Shown: one piece after another, positions 25,311 to 34,298 of the stretch | Layout of the letters: the number at the start of each line of letters is the position of its first letter | Numbering within the stretch: position 1 is the stretch's first letter | NCBI GenBank assembly: GCA_030446625.1 | Contig: JAUJMY010000001.1 | Location: 107,496 to 171,495 of the forward strand | DNA from: Gaiellaceae bacterium | GTDB taxonomy: Bacteria > Actinomycetota > Thermoleophilia > Gaiellales > Gaiellaceae | Length of the DNA: 64,000 bases | Reading direction: 5' to 3' | Translations under genes and position numbers: made by a program | Notes under the pieces: model-generated | The model's input: only the letters and a program-made list of their open reading frames with translations | The model's database searches: none | Told to the model about the DNA's origin: nothing

Positions 25311-26098
25311 TCACCGGCGCCGGCGGTCAGCTCGGCGTTGCGCTGACCGAGGCGTTCGCCGCCGAGGACGTCGTCGCTCTGAGCCACGCAGCCTGGGACG
25401 TCACGCTGCCGCCGCCAGGCGACCTCGAGCAGCCCGATCTCGTTCTGCACGCCGCGGCGTGGACGGACGTCGACGGCGCCGAGCACGATCCGCAGGGCGC
25501 CGCCGCGGTGAACGTGGGCGGAACCGCGAACGCGGCCGCGCTCGGCGCACCGGTCGTCTACTTCTCGTCCGACTACGTGTTCGACGGGGAAAAGCGCGAG
25601 CCGTATGTCGAGTCAGACGGCGCGAACCCGCAGTCGGCGTACGGGCGCACGAAGCTGCACGGCGAGGCCGCGGCGAGCGAGGAGGCGTGGATCGTCCGCT
25701 CGTCCTGGCTCTTCGGGCCGACGGGGCACAACTTCGTGCGGACGATGCTCCGGCTCGGCCGCGAGCGCGAGGAGGTCGCCGTCGTCGACGACCAGCGCGG
25801 CTGCCCAACGTACGTCGGCCACCTCGCCGACGCGACGCGCGACCTCCGCGCGCGTCCGTTCGGGGTGTGGCATCTCGCCGCGGACGGCGAGTGCACGTGG
25901 GCCGACTTCGCCGAGGCGATCTTCGAGGAGGTCGGCGTTGCCTGCCGCGTGCGCCGCATCTCGACCGACGAGTTCGCGGCGCAGAGCGACAAGCTCGTAG
26001 CGCCGCGGCCGGCGTACTCCGTGCTCCGCAGCGAGAAGGACGCGCCGCGCCTGCCGAACTGGCGCGAGGGGCTGCGCGAATGTCTCGCGAGACTGTGA
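25229..26098 (+). CDS. rmlD: dTDP-4-dehydrorhamnose reductase
   Basis: An SDR-family protein with NAD(P) motif VLITGAGGQLGVALTEAF, the YxxxK pair in SAYGRTKLHGE, VYFSSDYVFDG and GVWHLAADGECTW. The only ATG in frame upstream of the fold is 25229, giving a 289-residue product that overlaps rmlC by 82 bases. The first about 24 residues are unlike RmlD. A rare non-ATG start nearer 25305 is possible but no ATG, GTG or TTG is there. Last step of dTDP-L-rhamnose synthesis. Confidence 0.87.
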   Translation: MGRPARPPPLEHRIADPLVPGRRRRVLITGAGGQLGVALTEAFAAEDVVALSHAAWDVTLPPPGDLEQPDLVLHAAAWTDVDGAEHDPQGAAAVNVGGTANAAALGAPVVYFSSDYVFDGEKREPYVESDGANPQSAYGRTKLHGEAAASEEAWIVRSSWLFGPTGHNFVRTMLRLGREREEVAVVDDQRGCPTYVGHLADATRDLRARPFGVWHLAADGECTWADFAEAIFEEVGVACRVRRISTDEFAAQSDKLVAPRPAYSVLRSEKDAPRLPNWREGLRECLARL

Positions 26099-26571
26099 CC
26101 CGCTACCGCTTCCTCACGACGTGGCTCCTCGACGCGCCGCTCGACCACGTTTGGCACGCGCTCTACGACACGGAGCGCTGGCCGGAGTGGTGGCGCGGCG
26201 TCCGCCGCGTGGAGAAGCTCCGCGGCGGCGACGAGCGGGGCGTCGGCGCGGTCTTCCGTCACCACTGGCGCAGCGCGCTCCCGTACACCGTGCGGTTCGA
26301 CGTGGAGGTGACGCGCGTGGAGTGCCCGCACCTGCTCGAGGGTGCCGCCCGCGGCGAGCTCGCCGGCGAGGGAAGGTGGCGGCTCTGGGACGACGGCGCA
26401 GGCGTGACGGCGGTCACGTACGAGTGGAACGTGGACACGACGCGGCCGTGGATGAACGCTGTCGCGCGGCTCGGGCGGCCGGTCTTCGGGTGGAACCACG
26501 ACTACGTGATGCGCGGCGGCGGCGACGGCCTCGCGCGTCTGCTCGGAGCGCACCTCCTGGCCCGGAGTTAA
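26080..26571 (+). CDS. SRPBCC-superfamily (START/Bet v1-like) protein
   Basis: A 163-residue small ligand-binding fold protein. The N-terminal LDAPLDHVWHALYDTERWPEWW is typical of polyketide-cyclase/SRPBCC domains, and a conserved WNVDTTRPWMNAVARL helix closes the pocket. It overlaps the rmlD end by 19 bases and precedes rmlB by 11 bases. An enzyme or lipid-binding role in this sugar operon is not known; I only infer co-regulation. Confidence 0.8.
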   Translation: MSRETVTRYRFLTTWLLDAPLDHVWHALYDTERWPEWWRGVRRVEKLRGGDERGVGAVFRHHWRSALPYTVRFDVEVTRVECPHLLEGAARGELAGEGRWRLWDDGAGVTAVTYEWNVDTTRPWMNAVARLGRPVFGWNHDYVMRGGGDGLARLLGAHLLARS

Positions 26572-26582
26572 CGTTCGGCCCG

Positions 26583-27584
26583 ATGCGCGTGCTCGTCACC
26601 GGCGGCGCCGGCTTCATCGGGTCGAACTTCGTCCGCTACTGGCTCGAGCGGCACCCTGGCGACCACGTCGTCGTGTACGACCTGCTCACCTACGCGGGCA
26701 ATCGCGCGAACCTCCACGACGTCGAGGAGCGGCTCGGGTTCGTCGAGGGCGACATCGCCGATCGCGAGCTCGCGGAGAGCGTGCTCCGCGACGAGGCGAT
26801 CGACGTCGTCGTGAACTTCGCCGCGGAGTCGCACAACAGCTTGGCCGTCGTCGATCCGGCACGCTTCTTCCGCACGAACGTCCTCGGCACGCAGGCCATG
26901 CTGGACGCCGCACGGGCCGCCGGAGTCGCGCGGTTCCACCACGTTTCGACGTGCGAGGTCTACGGCGACCTCGCGCTCGACAGCGAGGAGGTCTTCACGG
27001 AGGAGACGCCGTACCGGCCGCGGACGCCGTACAACGCGTCGAAGGCGGGCGGCGACCACGCCGTGCGCGCGTACTTCGAGACGTACGGGCTCCCGATCAC
27101 GATCACGAACTGCTCGAACAACTACGGCCCGTACCAGTTTCCCGAGAAGGTGATCCCGCTCTTCACGACGAACGCGCTCGACGACCTTCCGTTGCCGCTC
27201 TACGCGTCGACGCAGAACCGGCGCGAGTGGCTCCACGTGCTCGACCACTGCACCGCGATCGACCTGGTGCTGGCGCGCGGACGCGAAGGCGAGACGTACA
27301 ACGTGGGCTCGGGACTCGAGGCCAGCGTCGATGAGATCGCGGACCGCGTGCTGGAACTGACGGGCAAGCCGCTGTCCCTGAAGACGATCGTGCCCGACCG
27401 CCCGAGCCACGACCGCCGCTACCTGCTCGACTCGTCGAAGATCAGGAACGAGCTCGGCTGGGCGCCGGAGCACGAGTGGGAGCCCGGCCTCGCGGAGACG
27501 GTGCAGTGGTACGCCGAGCACCGCGACTGGTGGGAGCCGCTCCGCGCTCGCGCGCCCGTCGAGGAAGCCGCCGCGTGGCGCTAG
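26583..27584 (+). CDS. rmlB: dTDP-glucose 4,6-dehydratase
   Basis: A 333-residue extended SDR with NAD motif VLVTGGAGFIGSNFVRYWL, DLLTYAGNRANL, FAAESHNSLAV, catalytic STCEVYGDL and TPYNASKAGGDH (YxxxK), TNCSNNYGPYQFPEKVIPLF, and the nucleotide-sugar segment NRREWLHVLDHC. Typical RmlB has STDEVYG; here Cys replaces Asp (STCEVYG). That Asp is the usual acid in dehydration, so activity or specificity may differ. Last gene of the operon. Confidence 0.87.
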   Translation: MRVLVTGGAGFIGSNFVRYWLERHPGDHVVVYDLLTYAGNRANLHDVEERLGFVEGDIADRELAESVLRDEAIDVVVNFAAESHNSLAVVDPARFFRTNVLGTQAMLDAARAAGVARFHHVSTCEVYGDLALDSEEVFTEETPYRPRTPYNASKAGGDHAVRAYFETYGLPITITNCSNNYGPYQFPEKVIPLFTTNALDDLPLPLYASTQNRREWLHVLDHCTAIDLVLARGREGETYNVGSGLEASVDEIADRVLELTGKPLSLKTIVPDRPSHDRRYLLDSSKIRNELGWAPEHEWEPGLAETVQWYAEHRDWWEPLRARAPVEEAAAWR

Positions 27585-27588
27585 CGGT

Positions 27589-29070
27589 CTAGCCGCACAT
27601 CCGGCGCACGACGTCGAACTCCCTCCGGTGGCCCTGGAGGGCTTCGGAGCGGTCGATGTACGGGAGCGCCGCGCTGCACTGGCCGGTCTCGGCGAGGGAG
27701 CGGCCGACGTTGTAGTTCGCGTACGCCTCGTACACGTGGCCCGAGCCGCGGAGCATCGCGAGTGCGCGCTGCGCGACCGGCAGCGCCGCGGCGTAGTTGC
27801 CCTGTTGCATCAGTCTGAACGCCTGGTCGCTGAGCGCGATGCCCTCGTTCACCGAATTGCCGCCGGGCGCCGCCGCCGTCGTCGTCGGCGGCGTTCCTTC
27901 CTCCTGCTCCTCGGCCGTCCGCGGCGCCGCCGCGGGCACCGTCGCCGTCACGGTCACCTGCTCCGTGATCGTCGGCGTCGTCGCCTCGAACGTCCGCGTC
28001 AGCGTCGAGACCTGCGGCGTCCGGGCCGCCTCGCGCTCGTCGTCGTCGTCGGCGAGGATGGCCGCGAGGCCGACGCCCGCGATCGTCGCGGCCACGATTC
28101 CGGCCAGCGCCAGCGGAGCGACGCGCGTCCGGCGCCGGCGCACCGGCGCGGCCGCCGCGTCCAGCTCGGACGGGCACGCGACGTACGGTGTCGTCGCCGC
28201 CTCGGCGGGCGCCACCGCCGCGAGCCCGCGCGTCGTCCCGGCGGCCTGGTCGAGCGCGTCGCGCAGCGCCGCGACGAACTCGCCGCACGAGGGGTAGCGC
28301 TGCTCCGGATCCTTCGCGAGCGCGCGCTCGAACACGGGGTCGAGCTCACACGGGAGCGTCGCGTCGCGGTCGCACACGGAGGGGACGGGGGCGTTGACGT
28401 GTGCCATCGCCTCCGCCGTCGGCGTCTCCGCCGCGTACGGGCGCGCGCCCGTGAGGAGCTCGAAGGCGACGACGGCGAGCGCGTAGCGGTCGCTCGCGGA
28501 CGCCGCGCGCGCGCCCTGCGCCTGCTCCGGGGCGAGGTAGCCCGCGGTTCCGAGCACCGTCCCCGGCCGCGTCAGCGAGTCCATCCCGGTTGCGCTCGCG
28601 ATCCCGAAGTCGGCGACGTGGACCTCGCCTTCGCGATCGAGCAGCAGGTTCGCGGGCTTGACGTCGCGGTGGACGATCCCCGTCGCGTGCGCCGCGTCGA
28701 GCGCGCGCGCGGCCTGCGCGAGCCACGCGAGCGCGCGCCCCGGAGGCTGTGCGCCGCTCTTCCGCAGCACGTCCTCGAGCGAACCGCCGGCGAGATACTC
28801 CATGACGATGAACGGCCGCTCGTTCCACTCGCCGACGTCGAAGATCGCGACCGTGTTCGCGTCGCCGGAGAGCCGCGCCGCCGCGAGCGCCTCGCGCTTG
28901 AAGCGGTCGCGGATCGCCTCGTCCTGGGCGTAGCGGTCGGCGAGCACCTTGATCGCGACCGTGCGGCCGAGCGTCGAGTCCGTGGCGCGGTAGATCTCGC
29001 CCATGCCGCCTCGCGCGATGCGTTCGGGCCGGTCGTAGCGGGGTGGGAGGATGTCCGTCTCGGCCGGCAT
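27589..29070 (-). CDS. membrane-anchored Ser/Thr protein kinase (Hanks type)
   Basis: A 493-residue PknB-like kinase. The kinase domain (about residues 11-270) has the loop IARGGMGEIYRATDS, VAIKVLA (catalytic Lys), HRDVKPANLLL and ADFGIASATG. A single TM segment near residue 300 (VAPLALAGIVAATIAGVGLA) separates it from a Thr-rich linker and a C-terminal extracellular region with a TPR-like repeat (QGNYAAALPVAQRALAM). PASTA repeats are absent, so the external part may sense via TPRs. ATG 29070. Confidence 0.9.
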   Translation of the reverse strand: MPAETDILPPRYDRPERIARGGMGEIYRATDSTLGRTVAIKVLADRYAQDEAIRDRFKREALAAARLSGDANTVAIFDVGEWNERPFIVMEYLAGGSLEDVLRKSGAQPPGRALAWLAQAARALDAAHATGIVHRDVKPANLLLDREGEVHVADFGIASATGMDSLTRPGTVLGTAGYLAPEQAQGARAASASDRYALAVVAFELLTGARPYAAETPTAEAMAHVNAPVPSVCDRDATLPCELDPVFERALAKDPEQRYPSCGEFVAALRDALDQAAGTTRGLAAVAPAEAATTPYVACPSELDAAAAPVRRRRTRVAPLALAGIVAATIAGVGLAAILADDDDEREAARTPQVSTLTRTFEATTPTITEQVTVTATVPAAAPRTAEEQEEGTPPTTTAAAPGGNSVNEGIALSDQAFRLMQQGNYAAALPVAQRALAMLRGSGHVYEAYANYNVGRSLAETGQCSAALPYIDRSEALQGHRREFDVVRRMCG

Positions 29071-29199
29071 GAGTTCTGGCGGGAGCAAGCGTCGTATCGC
29101 CACGCGCGCCCGCCGGAAAACGTTGCGCGCGGCGATTGAAGGTTCGGTAAAGAACGTGCTGGGGCCGCAGATCGTTCCGCTACCGTCGCGCGGGCGCCC

Positions 29200-30837
29200 A
29201 TGGTCCGCCGCACCCTCGCCGGTCTCTCCCTCGTCGTCGCGGTCGGCGTTGCCGCGCAGGGCGCCGAAGCGCGCACGCGGGACGTCGCCGGCTCCGCCCT
29301 CCGCGCGGCCGCCTCGACGACTCCGACGTTCGCGATCAGCGGGCGCGGCTGGGGCCACGGCGTCGGGATGAGCCAATGGGGCGCGTACGGGTTCGCGCAG
29401 CGCGGGCTGGGCTACCAGCGCATCGTCACCCACTACTACCGCGGGACGACGCTCGGCCGCGCTCCCGTCGCGCGCGTCCGTGTGCTGCTCGCCGTCGGCC
29501 GCCGGAGCGTCAACATCGCGTCCGACCAGCCGTTCCGGGTCCGGGACGCGACCGGCGAGCAGTTCGAGCTCGACGCCCGCGCGTACGCGTTCGGCACCGG
29601 GTTCAAGATCAACGTCGACCGCACGAAGCCCCGCCCGTTGACCGGCCCCCTCGTCTTCACGTCCGGCACGGCACCGCTGAGGTTGAACGGGAAGCGCTAT
29701 CGCGGGTCGTTCGAGGTCGCCGCGGAGAAGGGCACGCTCCGCGTGGTGAACACGCTCGGGCTCGAGGCGTACCTGTACGGCGTCGTTCCCGACGAGGTCC
29801 CGCACGCGTGGCCGGCGGAGGCCCTCAAGGCGCAGGCCGTCGTCGCGCGCTCCTACGCGCTCGCGGTCCGCAAAAGCGGCCCGTTCGACCTCTACGCGGA
29901 CACGCGCAGCCAGGTGTACAACGGGCTCGATGCCGAGGAGCCCCAGACGAACGCGGCGGTGAACGCGACCGCGAAGCAGGTCCTGCTCTACGGCGGCAAG
30001 GTCGCGACCACGTTCTTCTTCTCGACGTCCGGCGGGCGGACGGCGAACGTCGCGCACGTCTGGTCGTCGGCGCCGGTGCCCTACCTCGTCTCCGTGCCCG
30101 ACCCGTACGACTCGGCGTCGCCGCACCACGCGTGGGGGCCGTATCCGTTCACGGCCGCCAAGCTCGCGAAGACGCTCCGCGCGAAGGGCCCGATCCTCGA
30201 CGTGCGCACGGCCGTGAACGCGTCGGCGCGCGTCGATCGCGTGGTCGCGGTGACGGCGCAGGGCGAGACGAGCATGTCGGGGTCCGACATCCGGCGCAGC
30301 TTCGGCCTCCGCTCCACCTGGTTCCGAGTCGGCGTGCTCGCGCTCGACAGGCCCGTGAAGCCGGTCCCGTACGGCGAGTCCGTGCAGCTGACCGGGACCG
30401 CGCGCGACCTTCCGGCCGTGACGCTCGAGCAGCGCGCCTCGGGGACGGTGTGGGAGAAGGCGAGCGCGGTCGCATCCGGGTCGGGCGGGCGCTTCGCCGT
30501 CCCCGTCAAGCCGCTCGCGTCAACGGAGTACCGGCTCGCGAGCGGGCTCGTCCGCTCGGGCGGCGTGCGCGTCGCGGTCGCACCGGTCGTCCGGCTGACT
30601 CCGCCTCGCACCCCGACGAGCCTCCGCGGGAGCGTTCGCCCCGCGCTGGCGGGGGCGACGGTGACGATCCAGCGCAAGGCGGGGAGCGCGTGGACGCGCG
30701 TGGCGACCGCGACGCTCGACGGCGCGGGCGGGTTCGAGGCGCGCCTGCAGCTCACTCCAGGGACGTACCGGGCGCACATCGCGCCGACGCGCGGCTTCGG
30801 CGCCGCCGTCTCGCCGCCTCTGGACGTCGTCCAGTAG
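29200..30837 (+). CDS. secreted SpoIID/LytB-domain protein
   Basis: A 545-residue exported protein with a signal peptide at residues 1-25. The SpoIID core runs about residues 45-360: ISGRGWGHGVGMSQWGAYG, VVNTLGLEAYLYGVVPDEVP, WPAEALKAQAVVARSYAL and FFFSTSGGRTANV. SpoIID-type enzymes cleave glycan strands as lytic transglycosylases; LytB proteins stimulate amidases. A C-terminal beta-rich repeat region (residues about 380-545) is probably wall- or substrate-binding. ATG 29200 follows a TACCGT element at 29181-29186. Confidence 0.87.
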   Translation: MVRRTLAGLSLVVAVGVAAQGAEARTRDVAGSALRAAASTTPTFAISGRGWGHGVGMSQWGAYGFAQRGLGYQRIVTHYYRGTTLGRAPVARVRVLLAVGRRSVNIASDQPFRVRDATGEQFELDARAYAFGTGFKINVDRTKPRPLTGPLVFTSGTAPLRLNGKRYRGSFEVAAEKGTLRVVNTLGLEAYLYGVVPDEVPHAWPAEALKAQAVVARSYALAVRKSGPFDLYADTRSQVYNGLDAEEPQTNAAVNATAKQVLLYGGKVATTFFFSTSGGRTANVAHVWSSAPVPYLVSVPDPYDSASPHHAWGPYPFTAAKLAKTLRAKGPILDVRTAVNASARVDRVVAVTAQGETSMSGSDIRRSFGLRSTWFRVGVLALDRPVKPVPYGESVQLTGTARDLPAVTLEQRASGTVWEKASAVASGSGGRFAVPVKPLASTEYRLASGLVRSGGVRVAVAPVVRLTPPRTPTSLRGSVRPALAGATVTIQRKAGSAWTRVATATLDGAGGFEARLQLTPGTYRAHIAPTRGFGAAVSPPLDVVQ

Positions 30838-32468
30838 TGCGCACGGCCGCTCTCGCGGCAGCGGCGCTCGCGCTCGCCTCGTCGGGCGGCGCGGCCGCGG
30901 CCCCGTACGCGATCGGGCTCGCGCCTGGGGCGGACGCCGACGAGGTCGCTGCGGCGGTCGAGGCGGCGACGGGCGCGCACGTCTCGCACGAGCTCGCGCC
31001 GCTCCGCGCGCTCACGCTGCGCGTCCGGACGCGGCCGAGGGTCGGGCAGATCCACGGTGTCGCGTACGTCGAGCGAATCGACGTGCGCCGCCGCCTCGCG
31101 TTCGCACCGAACGACCCGCTAGCGGCACGCCAGTGGCACCTTCCGTTCACGCGCGCGTTCGACGCGTGGACCGAGCCGCCGCCGCTTCCCGAGGGCGTCG
31201 CGATCGTCGATTCCGGGATCGACGGCGACCACCCGGAGTTCAGGGCAGGATCGCCGCCGCGCGGACGTTCGTCGGCGGCAGCGCGCTGCGCGACGACCAG
31301 GGCCACGGCACGTTCGTCGCGGGCATCGTCGCGGCGAACGCGAACAACGGCGTCGGCATCGCGGGGATGGCCCTGCCGGCCCGGTTGCTGATCGCGAAGG
31401 TCGTCCGTGGCAGCGACCGCACGATCTCGCTCGAGGACGAGGTGCGCGCGATCCGGTGGGCCGCCGACAGCGGCGCGGACGTGATCAACCTCAGCCTGGG
31501 CGGCCTCCGACACCCGCGGAACCCGGCGCTCGACACCTACTCGCCGCTCGAGGCCGCGGCGATCACGTACGCGTACGCGAAGGGCGCGATCGTCGTCGCC
31601 GCGGTGGGCAACGCCGATCAGGCGCCGCAGCGTCCGTGGCCGTACGCCGGCTATCCGGCGGCGCTCCCGCACGTCGTCGGCGTCAGCGCGCTCGCGCGCG
31701 ACGGCTCGGTCCCGACGTTCTCCGACCGGGACGCGATCTTCAACGACCTCGCCGCGCCCGGCGTCGACGTGTACTCGACCTCGCCGCGGAAGCTCGCGCG
31801 AGCGGGCTGCGCGAACCCGGGCTACTCCGACTGCGGACGAGTACCGCCGAGGCGACGGCACCTCGTTCGCGGCGCCCCAGGTCGCGGCCGCCGCCGCGCT
31901 GCTGCTCGCCGTCCGGCCCGGGCTGACGCGGAGCCAGGCGATGACGCTCCTGACCCGCAGCGCAGTCGACGCGCAGCCGGCGACCGGGTGCCGCGCGTGC
32001 CCGCCGGGCCGCGACGCGCTGAGCGGCTGGGGCAGGCTCGACGTGGCCGCGGCCGTCGCGCAGGCGCAGGCGCCGCGCCTCCCGCCGCGCGACCGGCTCG
32101 AGACGAACGACGACGCGGGCCCGAGCGCGAAGCGGCTGTACGGCGGACGCGCCGGCGGCCTCGAGGCGACGATCGACTTCTGGGACGACCAGACCGACGT
32201 CTACGCCGTGCGCCTCCGCGCGGGGCAGCGCCTGAACGCGACGATGCTCGGCCCGCCTCGCACGCGTCTCTTCCTGTGGCGGCCGGGCACGCGTACGGTC
32301 GAGGGCCTCTCCGTCGCCCTCCAGCGCCGGCGGATCGCCCAGTCGATCCAGCGGGGCGCGGCGGAGCGGATCGCCTACCGCGCGTCCTCGACGGGCTGGT
32401 ACTTCCTCCAGGTGAAGATCGCCGCGCCGGGCGCGGGCGCGTACAGGCTCAGGTTCGCGAAGAGCTAG
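30837..32468 (+). CDS. secreted subtilisin-like serine protease (S8), two frameshifts
   Basis: Starts at GTG 30837 (TAGTG overlap with the previous stop) with a signal peptide ending GAAAA. Catalytic Asp is in VAIVDSGIDGDHPEF, His in DDQGHGTFVAGIVAAN, Ser in GTSFAAPQVAAAAAL, so all three survive but in shifted frames. One base is missing near 31243 (EFSGRIAAARTF restored) and one extra near 31839 (frame of DEYRRGDGTSFAAP restored); the net frame returns to zero. A C-terminal pre-peptidase-like domain (residues about 420-540) follows. Paired compensating indels suggest sequence errors. Confidence 0.8.
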
Positions 32469-33118
32469 GCGCGCTCCAGCAACTCCTCGTCGGGAACGTC
32501 ACGGATCCGGCGCGCCGGGTTCCCGACGACGACGGCGCGTGGCGGCACGTCGCGAACGACGACGGCGCCGGCGCCGACGAACGCCTCCTCGCCGATCTCG
32601 ACCGCCGGGCAGAGGATCGCGCCGCCGCCGACGCGCGCGCCGCGACGGATCGTGGGTCCCTTGATCAGCCCGTGCCGCTTCTCGGTCCGGCCCATGTAGT
32701 TGTCGTTCGTCGTCACGACGCAGGGCGCGATGAAGACGTGCTCCTCGAGCGTCGAGTACGCGGTGATGTACGCCTCCGCCTGGATCTTCGTCAGCGCGCC
32801 GATCGTCGTGTCGTTCTCGACGAGCGACCCGCGCCCGATGACGACGTCGTCGCCGACGACGCAGCGCTCGCGGACGCACGCCTGGTCGCCGACGATCACG
32901 CGCGCGCCGATGCGCGAGCCCGCGAAGACGATCGCGCCCGTCGAGACGATCGTTCCCGGCCCGAGCTCCGCCGGCGGCAGCGGCTCGCGCTTCGCCGTCG
33001 AGCGCGGCGAGAGAGACGGCTGCTTGCCGACGACGGCGCCGTCGAGGATCTTGCAGCCCGGCCCGATGATCGTGCCCGGGTAGACGACGACGTTCGCGCC
33101 GAGCTCGTAGTCGCTCAC
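32465..33118 (-). CDS. left-handed beta-helix acyltransferase (WlbB/WbpD-like)
   Basis: A 217-residue protein made mostly of hexapeptide repeats (VVYPGTIIGPGCKI, IVGDQACVRERCVVGDDVVIG, VGGGAILCPAVEIGEEAFVGAGAVV) with a C-terminal VVVGNPARRI. Such enzymes N-acetylate nucleotide sugars. GTG 33118 overlaps the stop of the Gfo/Idh/MocA gene (GTGA), the gene order seen in wlbA-wlbB loci for diacetamido-uronic acid synthesis. The acceptor sugar is inferred, not shown. Confidence 0.85.
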   Translation of the reverse strand: MSDYELGANVVVYPGTIIGPGCKILDGAVVGKQPSLSPRSTAKREPLPPAELGPGTIVSTGAIVFAGSRIGARVIVGDQACVRERCVVGDDVVIGRGSLVENDTTIGALTKIQAEAYITAYSTLEEHVFIAPCVVTTNDNYMGRTEKRHGLIKGPTIRRGARVGGGAILCPAVEIGEEAFVGAGAVVVRDVPPRAVVVGNPARRIRDVPDEELLERA

Positions 33119-34098
33119 GCGGGAACGGCGCTCAACGACTGCTGCAGCTGCTCCAGCACGCGAACGACGGCCGCCCCGTCGCGCGCCGCGGCGTGCGGGT
33201 CGCCGTCGCCGCGCACGAGGGCGAGGAAGTGCTGGCACTCGAGGCGCAGCGGCTCGTCCGTCGGGATCTTCGGGCTCCAGATGTCGCCGGTCCTCGTCCG
33301 CCACTCGCCGTAGCGGCCGGACGGCTGCTCGGGCGCCTTGTCGAAGACGGTGATCTTCCGCTCCAGCTCCATGTCGTCGAAAACGGCCATCTTGTCGCGG
33401 CCGACCACGGTCATCTTCCGCATCTTGTGCGGGTCGAGCCACGAGAGGTGCATGTGCGCGACGACGCCGGAGGGGAAGCGCAGGTAGCAGAAGACGACGT
33501 CCTCGACGCCTTCGGTCAGGAACGACTCGCCGCGCGCCCACGCCTCCGTCGGCTCCTCGCCGACGAGGTGGAGGATCACCGACAGGTCGTGCACGCCGAG
33601 CGACCAGAGGGCGTTCTCGTCCTTGCGGATCTGCCCGAGGTTCTGGCGGTTGCCGTACAGGTAGAGCGTCTCGCCGAGGACGCCGGTGTCGACGAGCTCC
33701 TTCAGCTTCTTCACGCCCGGGTGGTAGAGGAGGAGGTGTCCCGGCATCAGGACGCGCCCTCCCTCCTCGGCGAGCGCGCACAGCTCCTCGGCCTCCGCGC
33801 CTGCGAGCGCCGGCGGCTTCTCCACGAAGACGTGCTTGCCCGCCTGGAGCGCGCGGCGCGCGAGCTCGTGGTGCGTCACGACGGGCGTCGCGACCACGAC
33901 CGCCTCGAGCGCGGCGTCGGCGAGGAGCTCGTCGAAGTCCCCCGTCAGGCGTGCCTGCGGATAGCGCGCGGCGAAGCGCTCGCGCAGCTCGGGATCGAGG
34001 TCGCACAGCCACGCGAGGTCGGCGAGCTCGGCGAAGTTCCGCGCGAGGTTCGGCCCCCAGTAGCCGAGGCCTGCGAGGCCTATCCGGACGCGATCCAC
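33115..34098 (-). CDS. Gfo/Idh/MocA-family sugar dehydrogenase (WlbA-like)
   Basis: A 327-residue NAD(P)-dependent oxidoreductase from GTG 34098. The Rossmann motif is IGLAGLGYWGPNLARNF, the family signature is FVEKPPAL, and the C-terminal domain has SLGVHDLSVILHL with the conserved HD. In WlbA/WbpB the enzyme oxidises C3 of a UDP-sugar acid. The translationally coupled acyltransferase supports that role. It reads away from the tRNA-Lys gene. Confidence 0.87.
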   Translation of the reverse strand: MDRVRIGLAGLGYWGPNLARNFAELADLAWLCDLDPELRERFAARYPQARLTGDFDELLADAALEAVVVATPVVTHHELARRALQAGKHVFVEKPPALAGAEAEELCALAEEGGRVLMPGHLLLYHPGVKKLKELVDTGVLGETLYLYGNRQNLGQIRKDENALWSLGVHDLSVILHLVGEEPTEAWARGESFLTEGVEDVVFCYLRFPSGVVAHMHLSWLDPHKMRKMTVVGRDKMAVFDDMELERKITVFDKAPEQPSGRYGEWRTRTGDIWSPKIPTDEPLRLECQHFLALVRGDGDPHAAARDGAAVVRVLEQLQQSLSAVPA

Positions 34099-34125
34099 GC
34101 GCGAGAGCCTACCCCTGCACACGGC

Positions 34126-34131
34126 TACACT
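34126..34131 (+). promoter_or_regulatory. probable -10 element for tRNA-Lys
   Basis: TACACT fits the TANNNT actinobacterial -10 pattern and would start transcription around 34138, eight bases before the tRNA. No convincing -35 is seen in the preceding GC-rich DNA. Confidence 0.4.
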
Positions 34132-34145
34132 TCCGCCCCACCCCG

Positions 34146-34218
34146 GGGCCGTTAGCTCAGCTGGTAGAGCAGGGGACTCTTAATCCCAAGGTCGAAGGTT
34201 CGAATCCTTCACGGCCCA
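34146..34218 (+). tRNA. tRNA-Lys (anticodon CTT)
   Basis: A complete 73-nt cloverleaf without encoded CCA. Acceptor arms GGGCCGT (34146-34152) and ACGGCCC (34211-34217) pair perfectly. The D arm is GCTC-AGCTGGTA-GAGC. The anticodon loop CTCTTAA (34177-34183) places CTT at 34179-34181. The T arm is GAAGG-TTCGAAT-CCTTC. The first anticodon-stem pair (G34172/A34188) is mismatched. No intron or adjacent tRNA. Confidence 0.96.
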
Positions 34219-34298
34219 TCTCCTTCGCGGCTGCGGCTGCTCCACTTCGCCCTTTCGTTCACACTGCCACGAGCCGATGTTCGGGGGAGTGGCACGGC

